Below, in pieces: positions 12,887-23,943 of a stretch of 64,000 bases of DNA. This DNA comes from Rotaria macrura (taxonomy: Eukaryota > Rotifera > Eurotatoria > Philodinida > Philodinidae). The notes under the pieces are model-generated. The model ran no database searches and was not told the origin of the DNA. It saw nothing but the letters and a program-made list of their open reading frames with translations. The first letter of the stretch is position 1. Each line of letters begins with the position of its first letter. The position numbers and the translations under genes are program-made. The stretch lies in assembly GCA_900239685.1 (NCBI GenBank), contig OENT01000376.1, forward strand, positions 1-64,000, in the 5' to 3' direction.

Positions 12887-13258
12887 ATGGTTGTTACTAT
12901 GATCCTTCGTCTTGTCTTCTATTCAACTGTTACAGCAACGGCATTATCAAAAATTCGTCTCTGTTCTATCGAATCATACAAAGAAACGTTGAATCTTCAA
13001 GATTGTTTAAATAGTTCAATACAAATCGAAACAACATATTGTCGAGGTTATTGTTATTCCAAAGATTATCTGATTTACGATTGGAAATCTGAACCGGTAT
13101 ATTATAAACATCAACCTTATATCGAATGTTGTTCACCAGCTGTAACGATATTTCGAGAAATTAAACTTACATGTAATGATAAACAACCAAGAATTATCAA
13201 ATATCCTTTTGTTACACGATGTAAATGTAAATTATGTATCGAAAACTGTGATTATTAA
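12887..13258 (+). CDS. Secreted cystine-knot protein, glycoprotein-hormone-beta-like
   Basis: A single exon of 123 residues. Residues 1-21 look like a signal peptide (hydrophobic, then ATALS). The mature part has 11 cysteines. Their layout fits a glycoprotein-hormone cystine knot: an early pair, then YCRGYCYSKD (the CxGxC of the knot), an adjacent CC, a lone C, and the terminal RCKCKLCIENC (CxCxxC). The segment YPFVTRCKC resembles the YPVATQCHC region of beta subunits such as FSH-beta and GPB5. The adjacent CC is more usual in GPA2 and bursicon-type knots, so subfamily is unsettled. One N-glycosylation site (NSS) precedes the CxGxC. Such hormones act through leucine-rich-repeat GPCRs. AATAAA lies at 13348-13353. 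It is convergent with the palmitoyltransferase gene. Identity as a hormone subunit is inference from motif spacing. Confidence 0.68.
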   Translation: MVVTMILRLVFYSTVTATALSKIRLCSIESYKETLNLQDCLNSSIQIETTYCRGYCYSKDYLIYDWKSEPVYYKHQPYIECCSPAVTIFREIKLTCNDKQPRIIKYPFVTRCKCKLCIENCDY

Positions 13259-13347
13259 CGGGCATCGTCAAAGAATAAGCAGAAGAAAGACTTTTATAAT
13301 TTAACAATATTCTATGCTCTTTTTTAAAGAGAAGATAAAGTAGAAAC

Positions 13348-13353
13348 AATAAA
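13348..13353 (+). terminator. Polyadenylation signal AATAAA of the cystine-knot gene
   Basis: Canonical hexamer 90 nt after the stop codon at 13258, in the gap between two convergent genes. Confidence 0.5.
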
Positions 13354-13636
13354 CAGAAAAAGAATTATTTTTGTTCGCTTTAGCATCAATACAGACGATT
13401 AACCATAAGAAACACTTCTTTAATACATATACAGAAGCACATGTTCATTTCTTCGAAGAAATAATAACAATATCAACAGTGAGAAGAAAAAAACAAACGC
13501 TGCTTGTATTTCGTTTGTTTTTGAAAAAAAAAGAAAAGAAAAACGAACTATTTCAAATATTATAGTACTTTTGAATACAAAAACAAACAAAAAATAAATG
13601 GCGATGATAATCACAGGAAAAAAAAAGATATTATCC

Positions 13637-16600
13637 TTAAACAGCTATTTCATAGTTTTTATTTGTTCCATTTGAATTGTCGTGTGTTGATAGTGATTGA
13701 GATATTAATGGCCGTTTTGGATAATCAAAAGCAAATGATTGAAGTGGATGCGCCTGCCGATAAGATTCTGTACGAAGTGTCAGAGCACTCGCTGTTGATG
13801 TTGCATCACCTTGAACTTCATTCGTTATTTTACTCGTTCTCGTTGGTTGTTTATTATTTGAATTATAATCCTTGGGTATGCTAGGTGTTGGTCGTTGACG
13901 ATTGCCATGAATATCAAATTCGTAGTCTTCATTTTCATTGATATTATCGTATGAAAAACGTGACGACAATGACATGTTGGACGAGCTACGACGCATAGTT
14001 GTTTTAGATTTAGATGGATTTTTCATCGGCTGCACTGGAGACGATGATGATGATGAAGAAGAATGTGAACTTGACGAGGTTGGCTTTGAAGAAGAAAAGA
14101 ATGAAATATAAATTTAGATAAAGAACAATGTCGTTTTCAAAGTATAGAAATCTCCATTAATTATATTTAACCTAATATCAAAACTAAGAAAAACGAAATA
14201 GTGAAAGATATCTGCGATGTGTTCGTTTAAAAAACATATTTGCACTTAGAAATGTGTCAAACAGTAATAATATTTAAAGTGAACTCTAAATTAATTATGT
14301 CTATGTTGAAATCATTAAAATAATCAATTTCAAGGGGTTTTGTTCGTAAAAATATCTAGATGATTACTTTCCAGAAGTTTTCTTCTTGATATGCAGAAAA
14401 ACATTAGAAAACTTATTAGAACTCGAAATTTAAAAGTCCCTTTTTATATATCAATTTATCATTCGTTAGATAGACATAATTAATAATCGATGTATCCCTA
14501 TTAGATATTTTGTTCGAAATAAAGGTTATCAAACAACAGTAGATTATTGATCGGAGAGTTTTTATTTCAGCATGCAAGACAAGGATAGTAAAATGTACAA
14601 GTATTAAATGACTCGTACAATTAGTACAAAACAAACCTTAGGGGTCTAATTTGGCAGCGGTAAAAATTAGTTTTCAATGTTTTGTCATAGGTTTTATTAG
14701 GCACTGTAAAAACTGTCAGATTACATTAGCAAACTGAATTCTTTAGTTGGTTGATAGAATAGCTTCTCACTCAACGAATTCTAGTCATTTGTGAACTATA
14801 CAAATTGTTTTTGTAGTCGAATAGAAAAAGAAAACGAACAGTTTTAAAAATATTATTCAAACTATCTAAATCGGATTCTATCGGATTTCAATGTATAAGA
14901 GTTTTTAAGATGATTTTTATTCTATTCAAATTACATGGTTCATCTAGTTTTCATGCTATATTAGTTTTTCAATTAATTACTGAGAGAGCAAGATATTCTC
15001 TGTAAATCAAAAGATAACTTAGTAACATGATGTATGATACACTATAGCGTCTAACAACTAGGGGTGGCACTTTAACTTTACTTTAAAAGTTAAAGTTAAA
15101 GTAAAAACACTTTAAACTTTAACTTTAATTAAAGTAAATTACTTTAAACTTTAACTTTAATAAAAGTAGTGCAAAAATGAAAAATAATTTTTAGCTCTTT
15201 ATTTGCGATTTGGTGTGGTTTTTAGAGTAACTTTAAACTTTAAACTTTAAAAAAGTAAAAGCACTTTAAACTTTAATTAAAGTTTAAAGTAACTGTACAA
15301 ACCACACCAAATCGCAAATAAAGAGCTAAAAATTATTTTTCATTTTTACACTACTTTTATTAAAGTTAAAGTGTTAAAGTGTTTTGCTTTAATTAAAGTT
15401 AAAGTTTAAAGTGTTTTTACTTTAAACTTTAACACTTTTTTTAAAGTGTTTTAAAGTTAAAGTGCCACCCCTACTAACAACTACATGATTACATTTTGAT
15501 GATAGAATCTAATAACAGGGGAGCTTGTTCAAAAAAATATGCCACCACTAAATGTTCAATGATGAGTTTTGCGTAAAAAGTTTTGTTCCATGAGCAAAAC
15601 TTTAGAATGAAATATATACATTGACCGATGGATGAGAAATAGTCTATCGTTTTCGATTAGAACCATAACATAAGCATTTCATATTTTTATGCAACTTAAT
15701 TTTCTAGTGTTGAACAACTGATGAAGCCAGTAGTTGAGATCTATCGATGCGTCTAATAGGAAATTCCTGTACGATGCCACTGTTTGATTCAACAATGTGA
15801 AAACTAATACTTCTCTTGAATAGCATCTTTATGCAATTGCATTTTTATAATACGAAGAGTCACTTATTATTAACTTACTTGTTGAACAGGAATTGTAATT
15901 TGTTTAGGATGAGTTTTTTGTTTTTGTTTTGAAACTAAATAATCAAATAAGATAAATCCCATAAACTCGATGAATAGTGAGAAACAAAGTAGCTTACTTT
16001 TATCATCTATAGGATTGATATGAATATTGACTTTAGTTTTTCTTCCTCTATTATCATGATGTACCACTCTTTTCCTTTTTCGCTTCGGTTGTTGTCCATC
16101 AGTTTCATTCACTTTTTCATATTTTGCTTTTGTTTCGACATTCTTCTTTGACTTTTTCTTTCCGTTTGCCAAACGATTAGTTTCATAGGCCATTTTTTCG
16201 AAGACTTCAACATTATAACGTTTTACAATCGGTGCTTTCAATTGTGGATATGTTGCTTGACAGAAAAGGTGCACAAAATTTTTCAGTAAACCTTTCGTAA
16301 ATATATCATGCTGTTCACGAAACTTTCCCGTTACTTGCTCGTTGGTTGTGCGACCTTTAGCAATAAGAAATACGTGAAAACCTGTGAGACCCCCGACGGG
16401 TATTGTTAAAAGAGCAAGAAGTGTTAGTAATATAAGACATATAATAAATCGATAATCAGAAAAACCGATAAATTTTCTTTTAGCCAAAGGAGTTGCTGAG
16501 ATAAGTTCGTTTTCATCTAATGAAACTAATGACTCATATGGATCAGATAAAGGACTTGATGGTATTATTTGACGATGCCGTTCATGTAGAACGTAATATA

Positions 16601-18456
16601 AACAAAATATAATTAGAAATATCATATGAATACACAGTAAAAATAGAAATTGAAAAAAGTAACGATAATTACGACGACCTATTTCAATAAGATAAAAGAA
16701 TACAGTAAATAAATATTCGATTTTTCTTTCATGCATATACATACCAACACAATTATTTAACCAAGGGCAATGATGATCGAATGTCTAGTATTAAATATAA
16801 TTCCAATTACAAAACGATATTAAAAATATCCTAAGGGATATTCAAAAAAAGAGTGTTCTCATGAAGAATTTCGTTTGCGTACTGTTCTTTTTTTAATGAC
16901 AAAACGAAAAATTATTAATAGAACTGATCGAATGATTTTATATTTTGCGATGATTTACGTCTTTGTTTTGTTCTATTCTTGAAAATTAAAATTGATTGTT
17001 CTCAAAAACAGAAACAATGCTTCAGTCAACTGACGATAGAGCTTACCGAAAAGAAACTCATGCTCGATCTATGAAGGCAACGACATCAAATCAAGGAGAA
17101 AATAAAAGAGGTGTCAGTCTTGAGGTCTCGTTAAGTCTGATGATTTCATAAGAAGCCTTTCAGCGACACTTTTTAATATAAGTTCAAATCTAATGGCTCG
17201 TCTATGTCAGCCTTCGACGCGTCGTATAATGATCATTTTAGCGAACTTTTGATTTTGAGAGATATTTAATTACTAAGTAAACTCGTGTATTTTGCGTGAT
17301 GCTTGTAATCCATAAAAATGCACTTTTCAATATATGATACGTCAACAATAGAACATTTTACAAATCATTGAATTCGAGTGCCAAGAACCGATACTCTTTA
17401 TTCTTCCGTGCATCTAAAGTTAGTTTGCATATTGACTAAACTTATCTCAACTTAACTCCTGTAACAGTTTGTGTGAACAAATTCTTTTTACGTAGTTTTG
17501 TATGCTTAATATGCGATTCGTTTGTACGTCGAGAATCTTCTACTATAATGAGAGAAAAAAAATAATTCCATTAGCATCAGTAAGAGTAACCAAATTCGAA
17601 TCATGCAACTAAATTCACATTTTTCAACTCCGTAACACATTCTCATTTCTACTGAAGACAAGCGTCACTTAAAAAGCATAGTTCTTAATCTAATCTCTAG
17701 ATCATTGTCTAAGCTAATTGTTTGTAATGTATCAACGAATAAATGATATTCTTCTAGAAGTGTTTAGTTTTTCAGTAATTCAAAATAATGCTTACATCAA
17801 TACATCGTTCACAAACTGAACAATGCGAACATCGAGGTGGTCGAAAAAATTTACATGTTTGACAATATTTCATGTGAATCGATCCTGGAAAGGAATTTTC
17901 AAAATATATCTATTTAAGAAAAATCACTGAAATAAAAACTACGTTTACCTTTTTTTATATGAACAAGAATCGATGAAGGTTCAAATCTATCATCATAGTC
18001 ATCATCATCGGTGTCAAAAGCTCCTTTCCGTTTCGATGGACGAATATAAAAACTTATTTCTCGATTTTCTTTTTTCAGTGATTGCTGATAAACACCCTAG
18101 AAAAAGAAAATTATTTCTTTTGTTTCTATCGTAGACAATAAAGTTTTGTTTCGTCTTACTGGATCCATAAATGATGCAAGGATAAAATTTACAGAAAGGA
18201 GAATAAATAAAATACAATGGAAAACAAGAACTGGTAAAAATGATGGTAAAAGATTCATAATCTCTGGTAGTATAAATATCAAATAAGAAAATGAAGTACT
18301 GAATAAGAGTATCCAAGTAAACAATGCCGGAAGACGTTCGGTCGTACATAATTTTTGATAACGACGATGATTAGATTTTAGTTTTGTTCGAGCTTCAACA
18401 TCTGACGCATACGATGGTTTTGTCAACACTTGTTGCCTTGATGCTTGTGGTGACAT
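13637..18456 (-). CDS. DHHC palmitoyltransferase, ZDHHC5/8-like
   Basis: Exons in transcript order: 18456-18160, 18096-17949, 17884-17796, 16784-16745, 16678-15879 and 14083-13637. Together they give about 606 residues. Two membrane segments lie in exon 1. Next comes the cysteine-rich domain ([17 protein letters not shown]), ending in [21 protein letters not shown] with catalytic DHHC at about residues 181-184. Two more membrane segments follow, then KGRTTNEQ, the TTxE motif. The long Ser/Lys-rich cytoplasmic tail and the DPGVY start of the loop fit ZDHHC5/8, S-acyltransferases of plasma membrane and endosomes. An in-frame 63-nt stretch at 15997-15935 has perfect intron ends (gtaagc, tttag). 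If spliced, the product is 585 residues. The last intron (14084-15878) holds a hAT-type element. Confidence 0.88.
15051..15481. mobile_element. Non-autonomous hAT-type foldback element with 8-bp target duplication
   Basis: The element spans 15059-15473 (415 bp). It begins TAGGGGTGGCACTTTAACTT and ends with the complementary AAAGTTAAAGTGCCACCCCTA. It is flanked by the exact 8-bp duplication CTAACAAC at 15051-15058 and 15474-15481. The 8-bp duplication and the (C/T)AGGGGTGG terminus are typical of hAT transposons. The two halves are inverted copies almost throughout. For example, the ATCGCAAATAAAGAGC block near 15310 is the reverse complement of one near 15200. The arms are also packed with ACTTTAA heptamers. 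There is no transposase frame, so mobility would need a hAT transposase elsewhere. It sits in the last intron of the palmitoyltransferase gene. Confidence 0.93.
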
Positions 18457-21400
18457 GGATACATTCGATAGTCAATCGAAAAAGATCTAAATCTATCTAA
18501 AAATCAGATCATATACCAATGAGATTAGTTTTTTTGTACGTGCGTGGATATATAAATCATCTCTGCAGACATGTGTTTGTTACCATCAGTATTAATCATG
18601 AATTGCGCAAATGGCAATGCCAATGCTTCGAGGTCGTGTAATTACAGAAGCACACGCGAAAAAGAAAGAAGAAGGAAAAGATGTGTATAAGACACACGCA
18701 AACCTCCAATAAAAAAGGCGAAAAGGAGAACAAATAGTTTTTTTCTTTTTTTCCCTTCTTTATATGACTACGAAAAGAAAGAGATGATGAAACAAGAACA
18801 CATTTACTTCACTTTCGAATTGAATGAGCCATATGTGTGTAAAGAAAAAGATTATCAAAAAAGAGGAATGTTCGACGGGGAGACAAGTAGTAATTAGATG
18901 TTGAAAAGAAACTAATTTTATATGAGAATAACAGACAAAAACCAAATAGCTAAGAACATCACAGTACTGCAATTACATGAACAGAATGAAAGTCAAAGAT
19001 GTGCATAAGTAACTATAAATATACTGTATTCGTCTAGTATTAAGAAAAAAAACGTATCGATTGAGAAAAAGAAAAGAGAAACATTAGCATTGTTTCATTA
19101 ATCATCAGAGATAGTAGAATTTAATAACCAAATATTCTGGAATATCATAAACAAACAACAAGATGACATTAAAACGAATAAGCCCTAACGTAGAGTACTT
19201 ACGTAAACATAGCAAATATGATTAACGTATTCCAAAGACCAATAAGTATTCGAAAATATTGAACATTTACTAAAAATTCATTGATTCTATCGCCTAAAAT
19301 TGATCAATGACAATTAGAGAAGGCTTCCCATAAGTCACGTATACAAAATCATCATGCTTTTAATGGTGAAACCCATAAAAAAATTATGAATGAAAAAATG
19401 ACCATAATTAACAGCATATACATTGAAAAAATCAAAAGAGATTATGTCGAATGGCATAGCATGAACGTTTTCAAAAGATATTCATATAGTATTCTGTAAC
19501 TTGAATACACTCTAATTATTAATAGTTCTATGTTAGCAACAATTATATTGTCAGTCATTGATTAGTTGGAAGAGAAAAAAATTCAAGATACAAAAAAGAA
19601 CCCCAATGACTAAAGTGAAGTGTCGTAGATGAATATGCCTGCATGATTCAAAGTTGCCGATTACGAACATGAGAAAAGACTCAAGTTGAAGTTTACTGAA
19701 TAAATTTCACATCGAGATTGTGTTGGACAAGATCATCCATCTAGCGTCTTTCTAGATCTCATTTTCAATAGAACATGGAAATCGACACTGAAATGTGGCA
19801 CACATCGGTGCACTTTGTCTAAATTGCATGGAAAAAAAAATCTCCTTGGGTGTGAGTAGTTTTGCTAGTTTATGACTGTATGATGTTTCGATGAATAAGA
19901 ATGTTACATATAATTTTTTTTTGCTTTCATAGAATCTGTATGAAAAGTAACAGTTGCGACCGACACCGTTTATCATCGTCTACAAAATGATATACTAATT
20001 ACAATGAACTTAAAACTTCGATGCTGGATCCTTCAAGGTCACCTAAGTACAATATCATGCTCTTCTTAACTTACGTAATCCGAAAGATAAATATGATCCG
20101 TATATAATTTAGAGGAACTTGAAAAATTGTGTACAATAACTTTTACATTAAATTTACGAGACGAAAAATTCTAGAAAAATCATAGCTACTAATGTAAAGT
20201 TCTATAGACATATTAGACTGTGATTGCAGAGTGTTTGAAAAAATGTCTTATTGTATTCAATAGAAAAAAAGTTCCATCTTTGGAAATAAGTCTAATTGTG
20301 AGAGACTATTCTAAACTAATGAATTTTACTCAGTAAGAAAAAGTAATATCACAAAAAAAGAATTTCTTTTTCTAATTGTTAGTTTCTCAAAATCTAACAA
20401 AGGGTGAGAAGAAACATGCTATTAAATAATTTCCAAAAAGAAATATCACCAAACGTTGTCTCGTTAAACAAATTTGCATGTTAGAAGTATGTTGTTGTAT
20501 ATAGGTGTGATACATTCGAATGAAACGATACGTGTAAGTCTTGGATATTAATTTCCAGCATCTTTCAAAACGATGTTTAGATAAAATATTCCTTTACTAT
20601 AAACTTCTCTGAGAAATAACAAGAATTAAAACTATCGATGCTTATATGTAGAAATTCTACGTTCTCGACTCGAATGATTGAAAGGGAATGAAATTTCATG
20701 AATAAAATAATTCGAAATCAACAGTTCTTGTTTTTAAAATTCAAGCTGCTTATTTGTCAAGTGTATTTTTTTGAAAAAAACTCTATTTCTTCATTAAAAA
20801 CAAGAGTAAAACTTGACCTTCAATATATTATCGAGAAGAACATTCTTCATACTTCAAAAAACTATTATTAAATTTTTGTTTTATTTCCCTTTTGATAGAA
20901 AAACATTTTCGTGACAAAGAATTAAAAATGTTTCTGCTCGATAGTCAAATTTCGAGAGATTTTATTCCGGAGCTTTCACCGCACCACTTTTCCATCTCAT
21001 AAGATACGCATTTCGAAGAAAAAAACATGTCATGCTTAAAAATCGGTTTTTCAAATGTTTCTCTAAATACTTTTACATTACTTGGTAGTTATTGGAGAAA
21101 AATTTCAAGTAGAATGGTTTTTGTCTCTGTTATGATGTATATTCAAACTTCCGAAAAAGTAAATTTTCAACTATCCTAAACAACTTGTAAAATACATGAT
21201 TTAAAAGTCATCGAAACACCCGGAAAATTTCTTCACAATTATAAACATAAGAAGAACAAGACCCTACGCCGATAAACAAGAGGAATTTTAGAAATTACCG
21301 GACTATTTCAGAAATCACCGAGTACTTTCAGAAATTTCCAAAATATCTCTTGTTTTTTACGGTAGGGTTTTGTTCTTCCTTTAGAGTAGATAGAAATATT

Positions 21401-23943
21401 TAGAATATAGTGATATAGAAATTTCCGTAATTTCTTGGTGTTTAGTGTAACTGCTGTGTGGAAGATTTCGGAAGCGTCCGAGAAATTTCTTTGGGGTAAG
21501 AAAATTTACCTTTTTGGAAATTTGAACACTGCTGTCTGTTACACGTTAGAACTTAATCGTTAAATTTGACATTAACTTTATTAACAAAAATCTTGATTTA
21601 AATGAGATAAAATATCAATCTAAAGTCATCTTCAAGAAAAATAACACTTCAGATTTGTCAATATCAGGCTATTTTCTATGTGAATTTAAATATGTTCTTC
21701 TTAATTACACGAGAAGAGTATAGTTCAAGATGAATATTTGAATAGTGCACATGTAAACGATAAATCTATGTAATGTTTGATATTTGTATCTCGCAAGCAT
21801 GAAATAGAAGTATCGATATAATCGAATAGGATCAGAATAAAAAGAGTTACATAAGATTTAATAGACTATTAATAGGACAAATCATGACATAACGTTTGGA
21901 ACAGAATCAACATTGTTTATTTCTCGATAATTATCACACAGCAATCTATTTGCAATCATGGGTGAAGGACATGAGATTCTAGTTAAGAAAACGCTTTTGA
22001 ACTTGAATGACTCGAGGTAACAAGTATTCAAAATAACGTGAACATTGCTTTTAAATCACATATAACAACTTCGACATGAGAGAACATAATGTATAAAGGA
22101 TAAAATTTGATTCATGATTAGTGATTCGAATCATTTCTGTTCTTTTCAACTAAAATATTCTGTGATGCATTTTCAAGTTGAGTTTTACAACTTAGTATAA
22201 GAATTAAATGATATTGTATATAAATAAAGTATTTTTAGTACTTTTATAATTAATAATGTTTATAAAATAATTTAAGACTGTGAAATTCATTTTGAATTAC
22301 TATAAGTATGATAATATCAATAGTTCATGCTAATAATGATTACAATACTATTAATAAAATAGAAAATAATGTGTTTCATACTAATTCAAAAGAACATGAG
22401 ATTATTTTCTCAATTTTAAAGCAAAGATCTCTACATTCTCTTTTAATAATAATCCCAAACCATCTTTTCTAACTCTTACTATTTTATCAGCCTAAAACCT
22501 TTTAATTAAATCAGCTCGATCCTATCCTTGACAAGGAATCCAGTGAAATAATCATAGCTTGCAAACAAAATATACAAATAGAAAGAATACTTGAAACTTT
22601 TTAATCACAAGTTCGAACGAAAACGAGGGGTCAGTTGTAAAAATAATTTCCTCTCACTGGTACCGTAAATATTTTGCGCAGATTTTGACTATTCGAAAGT
22701 TTTTATTACTCTTTATGAAATAATAATTACTTACTTATTCACGAGATAGGGCTGTTGATAGAAGAAATTTATCACAATATAAAGTTGAGACCTTTTATTT
22801 AATGTCTACGTGTGAAGAAACGTCGTTCATCTACAGTCATTTTTATTCGACACAATAATCTTAATTCAACGGTGTGTTGAAGAAGTTCAGTGCAAGAAAA
22901 AAGCCTTATGATATCTATTGTTACAATAATTTTGAATACTTAGACACTTGTCTGTAAAGTCAATCAGAACGGATGAGACAACATTCACTTCTCGAAGAAT
23001 AAAAGTCACTTCAGACGAATTGTATTGATGATATAAGTAATAGGGGACCGTTTCGAATCGAAAGATTTCTTTTTTTTTCTTTCTAATGAGATCTACTCAA
23101 TATTATTCTCAAGGCTACATACAGACCATTGCTCTATAGTTGGTAATTTATTTAACAGTCGATATGAGTGGGGCACTGTGATAGCGTAAGCAAATGTGCA
23201 ACATGATCCGAATACTATACGAGTGATAAATCATTGAATGTATTGTTTGCTTTTCTTTTTTAGTAGGATATATGAGAGGCGAGATAAAAGCAAAATGAGC
23301 TACAATCAATCATTTCGCGTTCTTCAAGTGCTTCGTCTTTAATTTTAGAATCATTTTCTTCTTTTTGTTTGATTGAATAAAATCAAACAAGTACATTTTA
23401 ATTTTTAAAAAAGATGTAGAACAACTTTTCACTATGTGAATGATCAATGCCGATTCAATTCTATTTAGAAAACATAATTTTCTTACCAATCGATTGATTT
23501 TCAACTATGAAACCGACTTCTTTGCGTTTCCTATCAACAATCAGATACTATTAAAATCCGAACGAACAAAGTGAAAAAGAAAACATACAATTTCACATTA
23601 ATTACAGCACTTGCATTGAGCAATAAAGTACTAAATAATGATTATGATAAATATAAATGAGTACATATATTTGTATATAAATATATAACGATTGAATAAA
23701 CTCACAAGACAATAATTAATGTTGAAATCATCTAAAAGCAAAAATAAATTTCAAAATATGAATCACAAAATGTACATCATTTTAATAAATATATGTATCA
23801 CGCCGTGTTTTCACTCACAAGCACAAGATTTGCTTTAAAATATGGACAATAAGAAAAAAAAAGCAACGAAACCGGCGTATAATGATGTTGACTAGATTTG
23901 CTGTGTTTTTGAAAGAAAAAAAAATGAATTGTAATCATTTGCA
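18457..23943. other. Intergenic region, about 5.5 kb, no gene recognised
   Basis: It lies between the 5' end of the palmitoyltransferase gene and the 3' end of the ATG4D-like gene, both on the minus strand. Open frames such as 18760-18972, 19752-19976 and 23310-23504 have no domain or splice context. A TATATA motif near 18550, about 95 nt upstream of the palmitoyltransferase ATG, could serve as its promoter but is palindromic and weak. The foldback repeat at 21251-21378 is listed separately. Confidence 0.5.
21251..21378. repeat. 128-bp foldback with three 20-bp tandem units inside
   Basis: The outer arms GAAGAACAAGACCCTAC (21251-21267) and GTAGGGTTTTGTTCTTC (21362-21378) pair with one mismatch. 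Nearer the centre, AAACAAGAGGAATTTTAG at 21274 pairs imperfectly with the segment at 21332-21355. Between the arms are three diverged 20-bp units, at 21290-21309, 21310-21329 and 21330-21349, each starting AGAAAT(T/C). This is most simply a very short palindromic element. No clear target duplication was seen. Confidence 0.5.
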
